A stretch of DNA of 64,000 bases from positions 1,364,001 to 1,428,000 of the forward strand of contig NZ_JACHNH010000001.1 in assembly GCF_014205335.1 (NCBI RefSeq), given 5' to 3'. The DNA comes from Amorphoplanes digitatis (GTDB taxonomy: Bacteria; Actinomycetota; Actinomycetes; Mycobacteriales; Micromonosporaceae). The notes beneath the pieces are model-generated. The model saw only the letters and a program-made list of their open reading frames with translations, was not told the DNA's origin and did not search any database. A program made the translations under genes and the position numbers. The first letter of the stretch is position 1. The number at the start of each line of letters is the position of its first letter. This document shows, in pieces, positions 1 through 8,637 of the stretch.

Positions 1-966
1 CTGCTCGCCGAGGCCGCGGCGTCCGCCGCGGGCATCGGCGGGACGACGGTTACGGTCCAGGTCGGCGGCCTGCCGGTGTTCGTGAAGCGGGTGCCCCTGA
101 CCGACCTGGAACGACGCCCGGAGAACGTCGGCTCGACGGCGAACCTCTTCCGGCTTCCGCTGTTCTATCAGTACGGCATCGGCTCGACCGGTTTCGGCGC
201 CTGGCGGGAGGTCGCCGCGCACGCCATGACGACCCGCTGGGTGCTGGAGGATCGCTTCGACGGCTTTCCGCTGCTGTACCACTGGCGCGTGCTGCCGCGG
301 CGGCCGGATCCGATGCCGGACGCCGAGCTGGAACGCTGGGTGACCCACTGGGACGGCGACGACGAGGTACGCGCCCGGCTGCTGGCGATCGGCTCGGCCT
401 CGGCCGACGTGGCCCTGTTCATGGAGCACATCCCGTACACGGTGGACGCCTGGCTGACCGCGCGCACCGCCGACGGTGGCGAGGCCGCCGACGCCGCGTA
501 CGCGTTCGTCGACGGCGCCCTGCGTGCCGGCGTGGACTTCCTGGAGTCGCAGGGGTTCCTGCATTTCGACGCGCATTTCCGCAACCTGCTGACCGACGGC
601 CGTCGCCTCTACTTCGCCGACTTCGGCCTGGCCGCGCACGCACGGTTCGACCTCAGCGCCGAGGAGTCCGCCTTCGTACGGCGGCACCGCAGCTACGACC
701 GCTGCTACACGGCCACCCACCTGACCGTCTGGCTGGTGAGCAACCTGCTGAAGATCCCCTGGCAGGACTGCCCGGCCTACCTGCGCGAGCACGCCCGCAA
801 GCCCTGGGACGTCGAGGCCTCGGCGTGCGCCGGCCGGATCGTGGCGCGGCACACGCCCGTCGCGGTGGCCACGGAACGGTTCTTCGAGGACATCGTGAAC
901 GTCAGCAAGCGCACGCCGTACCCCGCCGATGAGCTCGGCGGGATCCTCAGCCGACGAGCGGCCTGA
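1..966 (+). CDS. Protein kinase-like phosphotransferase, 5'-truncated
   Basis: The reading frame is open from the first base of the window, so the amino terminus lies upstream; 321 residues are visible. A beta-strand with an invariant-type lysine (VFVKR, about residues 26-30) is followed by a catalytic-loop motif HFDAHFRN (about 186-193) and an ADFG motif (about 205-208). These are the ATP-lysine, catalytic Asp and metal-binding Asp expected of the protein kinase/aminoglycoside phosphotransferase fold. The loop has HFD rather than HRD, which fits small-molecule or atypical kinases as well as protein kinases. No membrane segment or sensor domain is seen in the visible part. The 3' end overlaps the convergent oxidoreductase gene by 20 bp. 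A GTG at 76 could start a shorter product, but it would begin inside the lysine strand, so truncation is more likely. The substrate cannot be told. Confidence 0.75.
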   Translation: MLAEAAASAAGIGGTTVTVQVGGLPVFVKRVPLTDLERRPENVGSTANLFRLPLFYQYGIGSTGFGAWREVAAHAMTTRWVLEDRFDGFPLLYHWRVLPRRPDPMPDAELERWVTHWDGDDEVRARLLAIGSASADVALFMEHIPYTVDAWLTARTADGGEAADAAYAFVDGALRAGVDFLESQGFLHFDAHFRNLLTDGRRLYFADFGLAAHARFDLSAEESAFVRRHRSYDRCYTATHLTVWLVSNLLKIPWQDCPAYLREHARKPWDVEASACAGRIVARHTPVAVATERFFEDIVNVSKRTPYPADELGGILSRRAA

Positions 967-1885
967 GCGCGGCGCCCACCTGGGTGACGAAGCCGGGCCG
1001 GTGGCCGTTGCGGACCAGGTTGATGGTGATCCCGTCGATCCCCGCGCCCAGCACCCGCTCGTGCAGCTGCTCGGCGACCTGGTCCGGCGTGCCGAGGAAG
1101 ACCCGGTTGCGGCGGTCCTCGGGAACGAGCTCGCCGAGCTCCTTCACCTCCTGCTCCGTCTCGCCGACCAGGCCCATGCTCAGGTAGCTGGTCGCCAGCG
1201 TGGCGGGGTCGCGGCCGATCTCCTCGCAGCGCTGCCGCAGCACGGCGACCTTGTGCGGCAGCTCCGCGACGTCGCAGATGATGTTCATGTGGTCGGCGAA
1301 GCGGGCGGCGAGCCGGAACGTCTTCTGCTCGCCGCTGCCGCCCAGCATGATCGGGATGGTCGGGCGCAGCCGCGGGTTGTTCATGGCGCCGCGCGCGGTG
1401 TACCACTTGCCGTCGAGCGTCGCCGGCTCGCCCTTCAGCATCGGCGCGATGATGGTCAGCGCCTCCTCGAGCCGCTCGAAGCGCTGGCCGAACGTGCCGA
1501 ACTCGAAGCCGTAGTCGTGGTGCTCCCGCTCGAACCAGCCGGCGCCGATCCCGAGGATGGCGCGGCCCTTCGAGACCACGTCGAGAGTGGTCACGGTCTT
1601 CGCCAGCAGGGCGGGATTACGGTACGTGTTGCCGGTGACCAGCGTGGACAGCTGGATCGTCGACGTGGCGCCGGCGAGCGCGCCGAGCGTCGTGTAGGCC
1701 TCGAGCATCGCGTTCTCCGGCGCGCCGATGCCCGGCAGCTGATAGAAGTGGTCCATCACCAGCACGGTGTCGAAGCCCGCGGCCTCGGCCTCCCGGGCCT
1801 GCGCGGCGACGGTGTCGAAGAGGTCACCGACCTCGACGCCCGGATAGGTGAAGTTCGGAATCTGGTAGCCGAGCCGGATACTCAC
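947..1885 (-). CDS. LLM-class F420-dependent oxidoreductase
   Basis: Luciferase-like (TIM-barrel) flavin oxidoreductase of about 312 residues, of the kind that uses F420 or FMN to reduce or oxidise small organic substrates in the cytoplasm. Family features are the N-terminal LGYQIPNF strand, the DTVLVMDHFYQLP segment, the STLVTGNTYRNPALLAK block and the LGIGAGWFEREH motif. The GTG at 1885 is preferred because GGAGG lies 4 bases upstream; an in-frame ATG 30 bases earlier would add ten low-complexity residues with no ribosome site. It is transcribed divergently from the TetR gene, and the palindrome between them suggests direct repression. The substrate is unknown. Confidence 0.85.
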   Translation of the reverse strand: MSIRLGYQIPNFTYPGVEVGDLFDTVAAQAREAEAAGFDTVLVMDHFYQLPGIGAPENAMLEAYTTLGALAGATSTIQLSTLVTGNTYRNPALLAKTVTTLDVVSKGRAILGIGAGWFEREHHDYGFEFGTFGQRFERLEEALTIIAPMLKGEPATLDGKWYTARGAMNNPRLRPTIPIMLGGSGEQKTFRLAARFADHMNIICDVAELPHKVAVLRQRCEEIGRDPATLATSYLSMGLVGETEQEVKELGELVPEDRRNRVFLGTPDQVAEQLHERVLGAGIDGITINLVRNGHRPGFVTQVGAALRPLVG

Positions 1886-1922
1886 GGTGCCTCCGCCATG
1901 TAAGAGGGCTATCACTTGCTAA

Positions 1923-1940
1923 TGTAAGAGGTAACTTACA
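1923..1940. promoter_or_regulatory. Palindromic operator between LLM oxidoreductase and TetR genes
   Basis: TGTAAG-N6-CTTACA is a perfect 6+6 inverted repeat lying 24 bases before the TetR start and 38 bases before the oxidoreductase start. A second copy of the left half (TGTAAGAGG) sits at 1899-1907. TetR regulators commonly bind such palindromes in the divergent promoter they control, so autoregulation and control of the oxidoreductase are inferred. Confidence 0.6.
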
Positions 1941-1963
1941 CGGCGGCAAGCGGGGAGGCGGGT

Positions 1964-2563
1964 ATGTCGGCGGAACGGAGCTACCACCACGGTGACCTCC
2001 GCGCGGCGCTGATCGACACCAGCTTCACCCTGCTCGCCGAGCAGGGACTCGAACGCTTCTCGGTCGCCGCGGTCGCCCGCCGGCTGGGCGTCAGCTCGGC
2101 CGCGCCGTACCGGCACTTCCCGGACCGCTCCCGCCTGCTCGGCGCGGTCTCGGCCGCGGCCGCCCGCGACCTGCGCGCCGCGATCGCCGACGCCGCCGAG
2201 GCGGCGGGCCCCGACCCGGCCGACCGCCTGGCCGCGGCGGCGGGCGCCTATGTCCGGTACGTGGCCGGCACCGGCGCCGGCATCCACGTCATCTACGCCG
2301 CCGAGCTGTACGGCCTCGCGGACGACGCCCGCGCCGAGCAGACCCGTGCGCTGATGACCACGCTGCTCGACCTGGCCGCGGCGACCGGCCCCAGCTCGTA
2401 CGAGGCGGCCGTCCTGCTGATCGAGGCGACCCTCGCCGTCGCACACGGCTACACCTCGCTGTACGCCGAGGGCTTCTTCGCCCGCAAGTCCAACAACGTC
2501 GACGACGTCGCCGCCCGGGCCTGCGCGGCCGCCCGGACCCTGATCACCCCGTCCGGCCGGTAG
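1964..2563 (+). CDS. TetR/AcrR-family transcriptional regulator
   Basis: One-component repressor of 199 residues. The N-terminal helix-turn-helix spans about residues 10-55 (LIDTSFTLLAEQGLERFSV then VARRLGVSSAAPYRHFPDR), the classic TetR signature ending in YxHFxxR. The remaining helical part (about 60-190) is a ligand-binding/dimerisation domain resembling the WHG-type TetR C-terminal family. GGGGAGG lies 6 bases upstream of the ATG. It is divergent from the LLM oxidoreductase gene with a palindrome between, so it probably represses that gene and itself. The effector is unknown. Confidence 0.9.
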   Translation: MSAERSYHHGDLRAALIDTSFTLLAEQGLERFSVAAVARRLGVSSAAPYRHFPDRSRLLGAVSAAAARDLRAAIADAAEAAGPDPADRLAAAAGAYVRYVAGTGAGIHVIYAAELYGLADDARAEQTRALMTTLLDLAAATGPSSYEAAVLLIEATLAVAHGYTSLYAEGFFARKSNNVDDVAARACAAARTLITPSGR

Positions 2564-2569
2564 CCGGAA

Positions 2570-3352
2570 TCACCGCAGCTTCCAGGCGAGGAGGTTCACG
2601 ACAATGTGCGTGGAGTCCCTCTCGATGATGTCGATGTAGGCGACGCTCCGGTCCGACCTCAGGCAGGCGGCCGTCGTGATCGGGACCTCGGCGTCCGGAT
2701 GGCCCGGGTAGAGGAACAGACCGTTGCAGGTGTCGTAGTTGGTGGCCGTATCCGATCCGTTCTTGCCCGCCTGTCGCGTCTTGATGCCGTCTCTCACATC
2801 GATCCCCGCGCTGGTGAACAGCAGGTCCGCGGAGGCGCCCCCGCTGCTCGCCGTGCAGGTCGCCAGGTCCGCGCTCATTCCGGCCCGAAGAGCGAGCCGC
2901 CCGGTGCATTTCTGCGTGACGGCCGGCTGGACCGCCTTGGACGGTGACGGTGACGCGTCGGGGGAGGTCCGTCGGGACCCGCCGGTCGTGGGATCGGGAG
3001 CCCGGGGACCGGGGGCGGCGGCGTTACCGGCTCCGGGGTCCTCGCCGGTGCCGGACGGCTGGACCGGAAGGCCGGCCCGGACGTCCGCGGGCGCCGATCC
3101 CAGCGGCGCGGCGGAGACCGCCAGGTCGGGAGCCTGGACCTGCCTCCAGACAAGCCAGGCCACGAGCAGGAGGATCGTCATGGCGAACGCGTACGCCACG
3201 AATCGTCCCGCCGTCTTCTCCTGCGGGGACGCGTTCGCGAACTTGAAGACAATGGCGCCGGTGCTCGCGATGCCACCCGAGGCGGCGGTGGCGTTACCGG
3301 AGCCGGTGACGGCGGCCTCGGACTGCGGTGTGGTCTCGTCGGTGGTGGTCAC
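2570..3352 (-). CDS. Membrane-anchored protein with GSGNA motif and extracellular domain
   Basis: A 260-residue protein with no named family that I recognise. Residues about 10-32 carry the motif GSGNATAASGGIASTG, shared with the gene upstream. One transmembrane segment follows at about 51-68 (VAYAFAMTILLLVAWLVW), then a Pro/Gly/Ser-rich linker (about 85-155). The C-terminal domain of about 100 residues has conserved-looking cysteines (KCTGRL, TCTASS, DTCNGLF, AACLR) that could form disulfides outside the cell. The GTG start at 3352 overlaps the stop of the upstream gene as GTGA, indicating translational coupling. The two probably form a two-gene operon facing the TetR gene tail to tail. Function is unknown. 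Confidence 0.7.
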   Translation of the reverse strand: MTTTDETTPQSEAAVTGSGNATAASGGIASTGAIVFKFANASPQEKTAGRFVAYAFAMTILLLVAWLVWRQVQAPDLAVSAAPLGSAPADVRAGLPVQPSGTGEDPGAGNAAAPGPRAPDPTTGGSRRTSPDASPSPSKAVQPAVTQKCTGRLALRAGMSADLATCTASSGGASADLLFTSAGIDVRDGIKTRQAGKNGSDTATNYDTCNGLFLYPGHPDAEVPITTAACLRSDRSVAYIDIIERDSTHIVVNLLAWKLR

Positions 3353-3723
3353 CGGTCGGCCCCGCGCCACACGCCGGTGTTCGCGATCGAGCCCCGTCCC
3401 TCGGCGTGGGCGTTTCCGGACCGCGTGACGTGCGCGGGTCCGCCGCCGGTGATCTGGACTCCCGTGTTGGCCGCTCCGCCCCGGACCGCGGTGGCATCGC
3501 CGGAGCCCTCGACCCGGTTCGTTTCCGACGTGGACGCTTCTCCCGGCCGGGGCAACAGATACGGCGCGCACAGGGCGGCCAGCGCGAGGACCGCGCCGAT
3601 GCTGCCGGCGATCTTGTCCGCTTTGTCGAGTCCGGTCGTGGCGAGGTAGGCCGCCAGCGCTATGACGATGACACCGAAGGCACCACGTCCGGCCCAGATC
3701 CATCGCTCATTCCTCAATGGCAT
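3349..3723 (-). CDS. Small membrane protein with repeated Gly-rich SGxAxAxGG motifs
   Basis: About 124 residues from the ATG at 3723; an in-frame ATG at 3798 would add 25 polar residues but has no ribosome site. A hydrophobic N-terminal region holds two adjacent membrane segments (GAFGVIVIALAAYLATTGL and IGAVLALAALCAPYLL). The C-terminal half contains three related motifs: EGSGDATAVRGGAANTG, a GPAHVTRSGNAHAEG block and GRGSIANTG. The same motif recurs in the downstream gene, suggesting the two products interact or share a ligand. Function is unknown. Confidence 0.6.
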   Translation of the reverse strand: MPLRNERWIWAGRGAFGVIVIALAAYLATTGLDKADKIAGSIGAVLALAALCAPYLLPRPGEASTSETNRVEGSGDATAVRGGAANTGVQITGGGPAHVTRSGNAHAEGRGSIANTGVWRGADR

Positions 3724-4152
3724 TGCGGGTGCACCCTTCACAGCCTTGATGTGATTGAGGCGGTCGCCTCGGTCCCCGCGGTCTGATGGCGTTTCCATCT
3801 ACGGAGAGTGCTCGACTGGCGCCTGCCACGTGCTCGCTCTCCCCTTCACCGATTACGGAGCGTTGCAGGGACCGGATCAGCATCGGGATCCCGGCCCATG
3901 ATCGGAAGGCTCGAACGGGTGTCTCCCGGGTCTGTAATCCGACACCCGTCGATTGAACCCTCGCGGATGCGTTAGCTGTCGTTTCGCAGAGTTGAACGAA
4001 CGGCCCGTAAGTGCCGCCGGGGCCGCGACATTGGCGCTTGTCGTTCCCTTTCCCTCCCGTCGTCCCTTCCCGAATATGCGCCCCCACGCCCGGCCATTGG
4101 CCTGGTGCTGCAAGAATGGCGGCCCGTGGCGTGGGGGAGGAGGGCGGCCGGC
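3724..4152. other. Intergenic region between divergent genes
   Basis: This 429-bp gap separates the divergent small membrane protein and the AAA-LuxR gene. It has somewhat lower GC than the flanks. I see no RNA gene or confident promoter. An open frame on the minus strand (3707-4087) lacks any family resemblance and overlaps the neighbouring gene in another frame, so I do not call it. Confidence 0.5.
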
Positions 4153-7002
4153 GTGCAGTCGATGATCGGCCGGGAGGCCGAGTGGCGCACGGTCACCGAG
4201 GCGCTGGACTCCCTCGGCGACGGCGCACAGGTGATCGAGGTCGTCGGCGAGCCCGGCATCGGCAAGACCCGCCTGCTCGCCGAGCTGGCCGGGTACGCCC
4301 GGGACAGCAAGCTGCTGACGCTCACCGGCCGCGCCACCGAGTTCGAGTCCGAGATGCCGTTCGCGCTGCTGACCGAGGCGCTGGACGACCACGTACGCCT
4401 GCACGGCGAGGCCCTGCGCGCCGGGCTGTCCGGCGACGACGTGTTGCGGCTCGGCGAGATCCTCGACGGCCTGCGGGCCGGGCCGGGCGCGCCGCCGGCC
4501 TCGTCCGGTGGCGCCGCCGAGCGCTATCGGACGCTGCGGGCGCTGCGCCGGCTGCTCGAGACCATCGCCGAGCCGGACGGGCTGTTGCTCATCCTCGACG
4601 ACGTGCACTGGTGCGACCCGGCGACCACGGACCTCATCGACTACCTGCTGCGCCGCCCGCCCGCCGGCCCGGTGGTGCTGGCGCTCGCCTACCGGCCGGC
4701 GCAGGCGCCGCCCCGGCTGGCCGCCGCGCTCGCCGCCGGCCACGCCGGGCGGTCGCACCGCCGGCTGGCGCTGGCGCCGTTGCAGCAGGCGGACGCGACC
4801 CTGCTGCTCGGGCCCGGCGCGGACGCCCGCGACGCGGCGTACCTCTACCGCCTGAGCGGGGGAAACCCGCTGTACCTCGACGCGCTGCGCCGCTGCGGCA
4901 CCACCGCGCTCGGCGCCGCCCGTACCCGCGACGACCCCGACCCCGCGCTGGCAGCCTTGCCCGCCGAGGTGCGGGCCGCGCTCGGCGCGGAGTGGGAATC
5001 CGTCGGGCCGGACAGCCGCCTGCTGGCCTCCGCCGCCGCCGTCGGCGGCGACGAGTGCGAGCCGGCGCTGCTCGCCGAGGTGGCCGAGCTGCCGATGCCG
5101 GCCGTGCTGCGCTGCCTGGACGAGCTGGTGGCCCGCGACCTCGTCCAGGTGGTGGCCGGCACCGGCCGGTTCCGCTTCCGGCATCCGCTCGTGCGGCACG
5201 TCGTGTACGCGTCGGCCGCCGCCGGGTGGCGGCTCGGCGCGCACGCGCGGGCCGCGGCGCACCTGGAGCGGGTGGGCGCGCCGCCGCGGGCCCGGGCGCA
5301 CCATGTCGCCCGGTCGGCGGCGGTCGGTGACGCCGCCGCGGCCGTCACCCTGGTCTCGGCGGCCCGGGCGGTCGGCGCGCAGGCGCCCGCCACCGCGGCC
5401 GAGTGGCTGCGGACCGCGCTGCGCCTGGTGCCCGGCGATACCACCGGCGCCGGGCTGCCGGCCCGCGCCGAGCTGCTCACCTACCTTGCCGAACGGCACG
5501 CGGCGAGCGGGAACCTCGCCGAGGCGCGGCAGGCGATGGGCGTGGTCCTCGACGAGCTGCTGCCGGCCGGGCACCCCGCCCGGGCGACGGCCGTGGCGTA
5601 CACCGGCGTGCTGATCCGGCTGCTCGGCCGGCACGACGAGGCGCAGGCGCTGCTCACCGCGGAGCTGGACCACCGGCCCGACGCGGACAACTCGGATGTG
5701 CTGCTCCAGATCGCCACCTATGCCCTGATGCGCGGCCGGCTCGTCGAGGCCGACGAGCGCCTGTGCCAGGTCATCGCGCGGGCACCGGGCGGCACGGCCG
5801 TCGCGATCGCGCGCGCCATGCGGCCGATGACCGGGTACGCGGCGGGGCCGGCGGACCGGTCCGGCGAGCCGCGCCCGGCGGCCGACCTGCTGGACACGCT
5901 CAGCGACGACGACATCGCCTGCCGGTTCGAGGTCGTCGCCTGGCTCTGCTGGACCGGGCTCGAGGCGCAGGGTCCGCGCGACTCGCTGCGCCGCCTGCTG
6001 CGCTGCCGGCAGATCGCCGTACAGGCTGGACAGAGCTTCGTGCTGCCGTACCTGCTGGCCATGCAGGCGCTGATGCAGGCCCGGCTGGGCCGGATCGGCG
6101 ACGCGAAGCGAGCCGCCGAGGAGGCCCTCGCCATCTCGCGGCTGCTCGCCGCCGCCGAGCCGCTGGCGCTCGCGCTGCTGACCCAGAGCTGGCTGCACCG
6201 CTGCGCCGGCGACTACGCGGCGGCGATCGCGACGGGCGAGCAGTCGGTCGCGGCGGCGTCGGTGAGCCGCGGCTGGCTCGCGACCGCCCGGGCGATCCTG
6301 GCGTTCAGCCGGGTCGCGGCCGGTGACGTGCGGCGCGGCGCGGCCGACCTGGTGGCCGCCGGCGGCGGACCCGAGCTGACCGCGCTGTACCCGCACAACC
6401 GGCTGATCGCCTGCACCGTGCTCAGCGAGATCGCCGCGAAGGCCGGCGAGCCCGAGTCGCCGCGGCACTGGGCGGACCTGGCCGACCGGATCGCCGGCTC
6501 CGGGCACCGGGCCGGGCCGGCGCTGGCGCTGCTGGCGCGGGCCTTCCCGGTCGGCGCCGACGACCGGGCCGGCGGTGCCGAGCTCGCCGAGCGGGCCGCC
6601 GCCCTGCTGGCCGAGGCGGAGCTGCCGCTGGTGGCGGGCCGGGCCTGGCTGACGGCGGGCACCCTGCGCCTGGCCGCGGGCGACGAGCCGGCGGCGCTGG
6701 CCGCCCTCGCCCGGGCCGCGGAGCTCGGCGAGCACACGGACGCCGAGGACCTTCACACGGCGATCCGGCGCCTGTCCCGGCGGCTGCGGCCGGACGTGCC
6801 GCCGACGGCCGCGCCCGGTGCGGCGGAGCTCACCCGGCGCGAGAGCGAGATCGCGGTGCTGATCGCGGCCGGCATGTCCAACGCCGAGATCGCCGCCGAG
6901 CTGTACGTGAGCGTGCGCACCGTCGAGACGCACGTGTCGCGGATCTACACCAAGCTCGGCGTCACCGGCCGCGCCGCCGCGGTCAGCCGCCTGGCCCGCT
7001 GA
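4153..7002 (+). CDS. Large ATP-binding LuxR-family regulator (LAL type)
   Basis: Regulator of about 949 residues with the layout of the LAL/MalT-like family. It has an N-terminal AAA ATPase with Walker A GEPGIGKT (about 32-39) and Walker B LLLILDDVHWCD (about 142-153), a long helical TPR-like middle, and a C-terminal LuxR helix-turn-helix (about 895-945). The helix-turn-helix carries LTRRESEIAVLIAAGMSNAEIA and VRTVETHVSRIYTKLGV. The GTG at 4153 is chosen because GGAGGAGGG ends about 9 bases upstream; an ATG at 4162 is the alternative. Such proteins activate catabolic or secondary-metabolite genes when ATP and an effector bind. No pathway genes adjoin in the same orientation except the tandem-repeat protein downstream, so the target is open. 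Confidence 0.9.
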   Translation: MQSMIGREAEWRTVTEALDSLGDGAQVIEVVGEPGIGKTRLLAELAGYARDSKLLTLTGRATEFESEMPFALLTEALDDHVRLHGEALRAGLSGDDVLRLGEILDGLRAGPGAPPASSGGAAERYRTLRALRRLLETIAEPDGLLLILDDVHWCDPATTDLIDYLLRRPPAGPVVLALAYRPAQAPPRLAAALAAGHAGRSHRRLALAPLQQADATLLLGPGADARDAAYLYRLSGGNPLYLDALRRCGTTALGAARTRDDPDPALAALPAEVRAALGAEWESVGPDSRLLASAAAVGGDECEPALLAEVAELPMPAVLRCLDELVARDLVQVVAGTGRFRFRHPLVRHVVYASAAAGWRLGAHARAAAHLERVGAPPRARAHHVARSAAVGDAAAAVTLVSAARAVGAQAPATAAEWLRTALRLVPGDTTGAGLPARAELLTYLAERHAASGNLAEARQAMGVVLDELLPAGHPARATAVAYTGVLIRLLGRHDEAQALLTAELDHRPDADNSDVLLQIATYALMRGRLVEADERLCQVIARAPGGTAVAIARAMRPMTGYAAGPADRSGEPRPAADLLDTLSDDDIACRFEVVAWLCWTGLEAQGPRDSLRRLLRCRQIAVQAGQSFVLPYLLAMQALMQARLGRIGDAKRAAEEALAISRLLAAAEPLALALLTQSWLHRCAGDYAAAIATGEQSVAAASVSRGWLATARAILAFSRVAAGDVRRGAADLVAAGGGPELTALYPHNRLIACTVLSEIAAKAGEPESPRHWADLADRIAGSGHRAGPALALLARAFPVGADDRAGGAELAERAAALLAEAELPLVAGRAWLTAGTLRLAAGDEPAALAALARAAELGEHTDAEDLHTAIRRLSRRLRPDVPPTAAPGAAELTRRESEIAVLIAAGMSNAEIAAELYVSVRTVETHVSRIYTKLGVTGRAAAVSRLAR

Positions 7003-7111
7003 GGCTGTCAGCAGCCTGTGACTTGCTGTGCGTGCCTGTGAATCGCTCACCGGCGTGGGCAGGTGCACCGATGGGTTCGCCGTCCGACACGAACGGCAAC
7101 CAGGAGTGAAC

Positions 7112-7843
7112 ATGAGCATCACCGCGTTGAGCGGCACCGGCCAGAGCAGTGTGAGCTGGCCGGCACAACGGTCCGGCGACGGCAACATGCGCAAGGCGAT
7201 CGACACCGCGGCGGAGACCCTCGGCATGAGCGCCGTCGATCTGCGTACCGCGCTCCGGAGTGGGCAGAGCATGTCCTCGCTGGCGCAGAGCAAGGGTGTC
7301 GACAGCGACACGCTGACCTCGGCGATCAGCGGCACGCTGAGCAGCGCGAACCCGTCGCTGTCGGCGGAGAAGGCCACGGAGCTGGCCGAGCGGATCGTCG
7401 CCGGACCGCAGGGTGGTGCGCAGGGCGGGCCGCCGCCCGGTGGCCCGGCCGGTCCGCCGCCCGGAGGCCACGGCGGCCCGCCGCCCGCGGCCGGCGCCGC
7501 CATGGAGTCGCTGGCCGAGACCCTCGGCATCGACGAGGACGACCTCACCTCGGAACTGCAGAGCGGCACGAGCCTGACCGACGTCGCGGCCGCGTACGGG
7601 ATGGACGCCGACACGCTGCGGACCACCCTGACCGCGGCCCTGACCGAGGCCGACTCGTCGCTGACCGCCGACCAGGCCGCCGGCCTGGCCGACAAGATCA
7701 TCGCCGGCCCCGTCCGGGAGCAGGACAATCCGGTCTCCCGGCTGACGTTCGACAACCAGCTGTCCGGATCCGCGACCTCCGGCGGCGGCGCGGTGACCCA
7801 GGCCGCGCTCTCGGCGCTGTACAGCCAGTACTCCGCCGTGTAG
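7112..7843 (+). CDS. Tandem-repeat protein with two LG(M/I)-type helical domains
   Basis: A 243-residue protein built of two copies of a helical domain. Copy one (about 26-95) begins AIDTAAETLGMSAVDLRTALRS and copy two (about 130-190) begins MESLAETLGIDEDDLTSELQ. Each continues with a G.S..(L/D)(A/V)A...G(V/M)D.D.L pattern. A Gly/Pro-rich linker of PPPGGP-like units (about 107-127) joins them. There is no signal peptide or membrane segment. CAGGAG lies 5 bases before the ATG. Similar LGxxxxxLxxxLxxGxSLxxVA domains are widespread in actinobacterial proteins, but I know no biochemical role. A strong terminator follows directly. Confidence 0.7.
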   Translation: MSITALSGTGQSSVSWPAQRSGDGNMRKAIDTAAETLGMSAVDLRTALRSGQSMSSLAQSKGVDSDTLTSAISGTLSSANPSLSAEKATELAERIVAGPQGGAQGGPPPGGPAGPPPGGHGGPPPAAGAAMESLAETLGIDEDDLTSELQSGTSLTDVAAAYGMDADTLRTTLTAALTEADSSLTADQAAGLADKIIAGPVREQDNPVSRLTFDNQLSGSATSGGGAVTQAALSALYSQYSAV

Positions 7844-7847
7844 CCAG

Positions 7848-7877
7848 GTGTCCCGGCCCGGCGACGGGCCGGGACAC
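7848..7877. terminator. Bidirectional terminator hairpin
   Basis: A perfect 12-bp stem (GTGTCCCGGCCC at 7848-7859 pairing with 7866-7877) with a 6-base loop sits exactly between the stop codons of two convergent genes. There is no clear T-tract, as is usual in high-GC actinobacteria. Confidence 0.8.
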
Positions 7878-7878
7878 G

Positions 7879-8331
7879 CTACTGGTCGTCCCGGATGATC
7901 GAGCTCCAGCGCAGGCGATGCGTGCCGAACCAGGCCGCCAGGCGGACGCCGTCCTCCTCCCGCGCGAGGCGGCGGGCGCGGATGCTCAGCAGGACGCCGA
8001 GGGCCGCCGCGAGGCCGGAGAGGCCGAGCAGGGTCGCCTCCGGTTGCGGTGTCGGTTCGTTCGGCACCTTGCCGGCGATAATGATCGTGAACGCGACGAT
8101 TATGGCGACGACCGCGACGGCGCTGAGGACCGTGACCAGCCGCCAGCGGGCGCGCATCCGTTGGGTGTCCGCCACGCTGTAGACCCGGCACGCCACCGCC
8201 TGCCCGCAGTGCTCGCACTCGACCAGGGCGGTGGTCCGGCCGGTCTCCGGCCGGGGACCCCGGACGGCGGTGAGCGCATAGTCGTCCGAGCGTCGATGCG
8301 CGACGCTACGTCGCGCGATCGCCACCTCCAT
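7879..8331 (-). CDS. Small membrane protein with zinc-ribbon-like CxxC
   Basis: 150 residues, family not recognised. A short N-terminal cytoplasmic part contains ECEHCGQAVACR (about 38-49), one CxxC plus a further Cys, which could be half of a metal site. Two hydrophobic segments follow (about 65-86, LVTVLSAVAVVAIIVAFTIII; and about 99-115, LLGLSGLAAALGVLLSI). The C-terminal tail is charged and ends in a Trp/Arg-rich stretch. GGAGG lies about 9 bases before the ATG. The gene converges on the tandem-repeat protein with a terminator between them. Function is unknown. Confidence 0.65.
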   Translation of the reverse strand: MEVAIARRSVAHRRSDDYALTAVRGPRPETGRTTALVECEHCGQAVACRVYSVADTQRMRARWRLVTVLSAVAVVAIIVAFTIIIAGKVPNEPTPQPEATLLGLSGLAAALGVLLSIRARRLAREEDGVRLAAWFGTHRLRWSSIIRDDQ

Positions 8332-8637
8332 GAGCCATTCCCTCCGCCGGGCGGTCTGAGATCCACAACTGTAGAGCGGCCTGGCACCCCTACCGCGGCC
8401 GGCCGAAGGCCAGCTGATTACGTTGAGTCAAATTCTGATCACGGTACTCGCCGGTTGGATTCTTCCCCCATTCGTCCAGTTTGGAGTGCACGATCATCCG
8501 CCGTACCCCAGGTCGGCCGCGTGCTGGCGATCTTCGACGGAACCTGGCACACGGTCACACCCCTACATTCGGCATACCCACAGAGAGTAGTGATCAGCGG
8601 CCCCTCAAGGAGGGCCGGAGTACGAGCGGGAGAACCG
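8332..8637. promoter_or_regulatory. Intergenic region upstream of the sigma-factor operon
   Basis: This 306-bp gap contains the promoters of both divergent transcripts. A GGAAC element at 8539 and a TACATT element at 8564 are reminiscent of sigma-factor promoter parts but are 20 bases apart, longer than the usual spacing, so I do not assign an autoregulated promoter. No RNA gene was seen. Confidence 0.3.

Noticed and set aside
3707..4087. A 126-residue minus-strand frame between the small membrane gene and the LuxR gene
   Set aside because: No ribosome site, no family, overlaps the real gene in another frame.
3877..7755. A 1292-residue open frame antisense to the AAA-LuxR gene
   Set aside because: It is Arg/Gly/Pro-rich with no domain, and mirrors the third-position GC bias of the real gene. 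The sense frame has Walker and HTH motifs.
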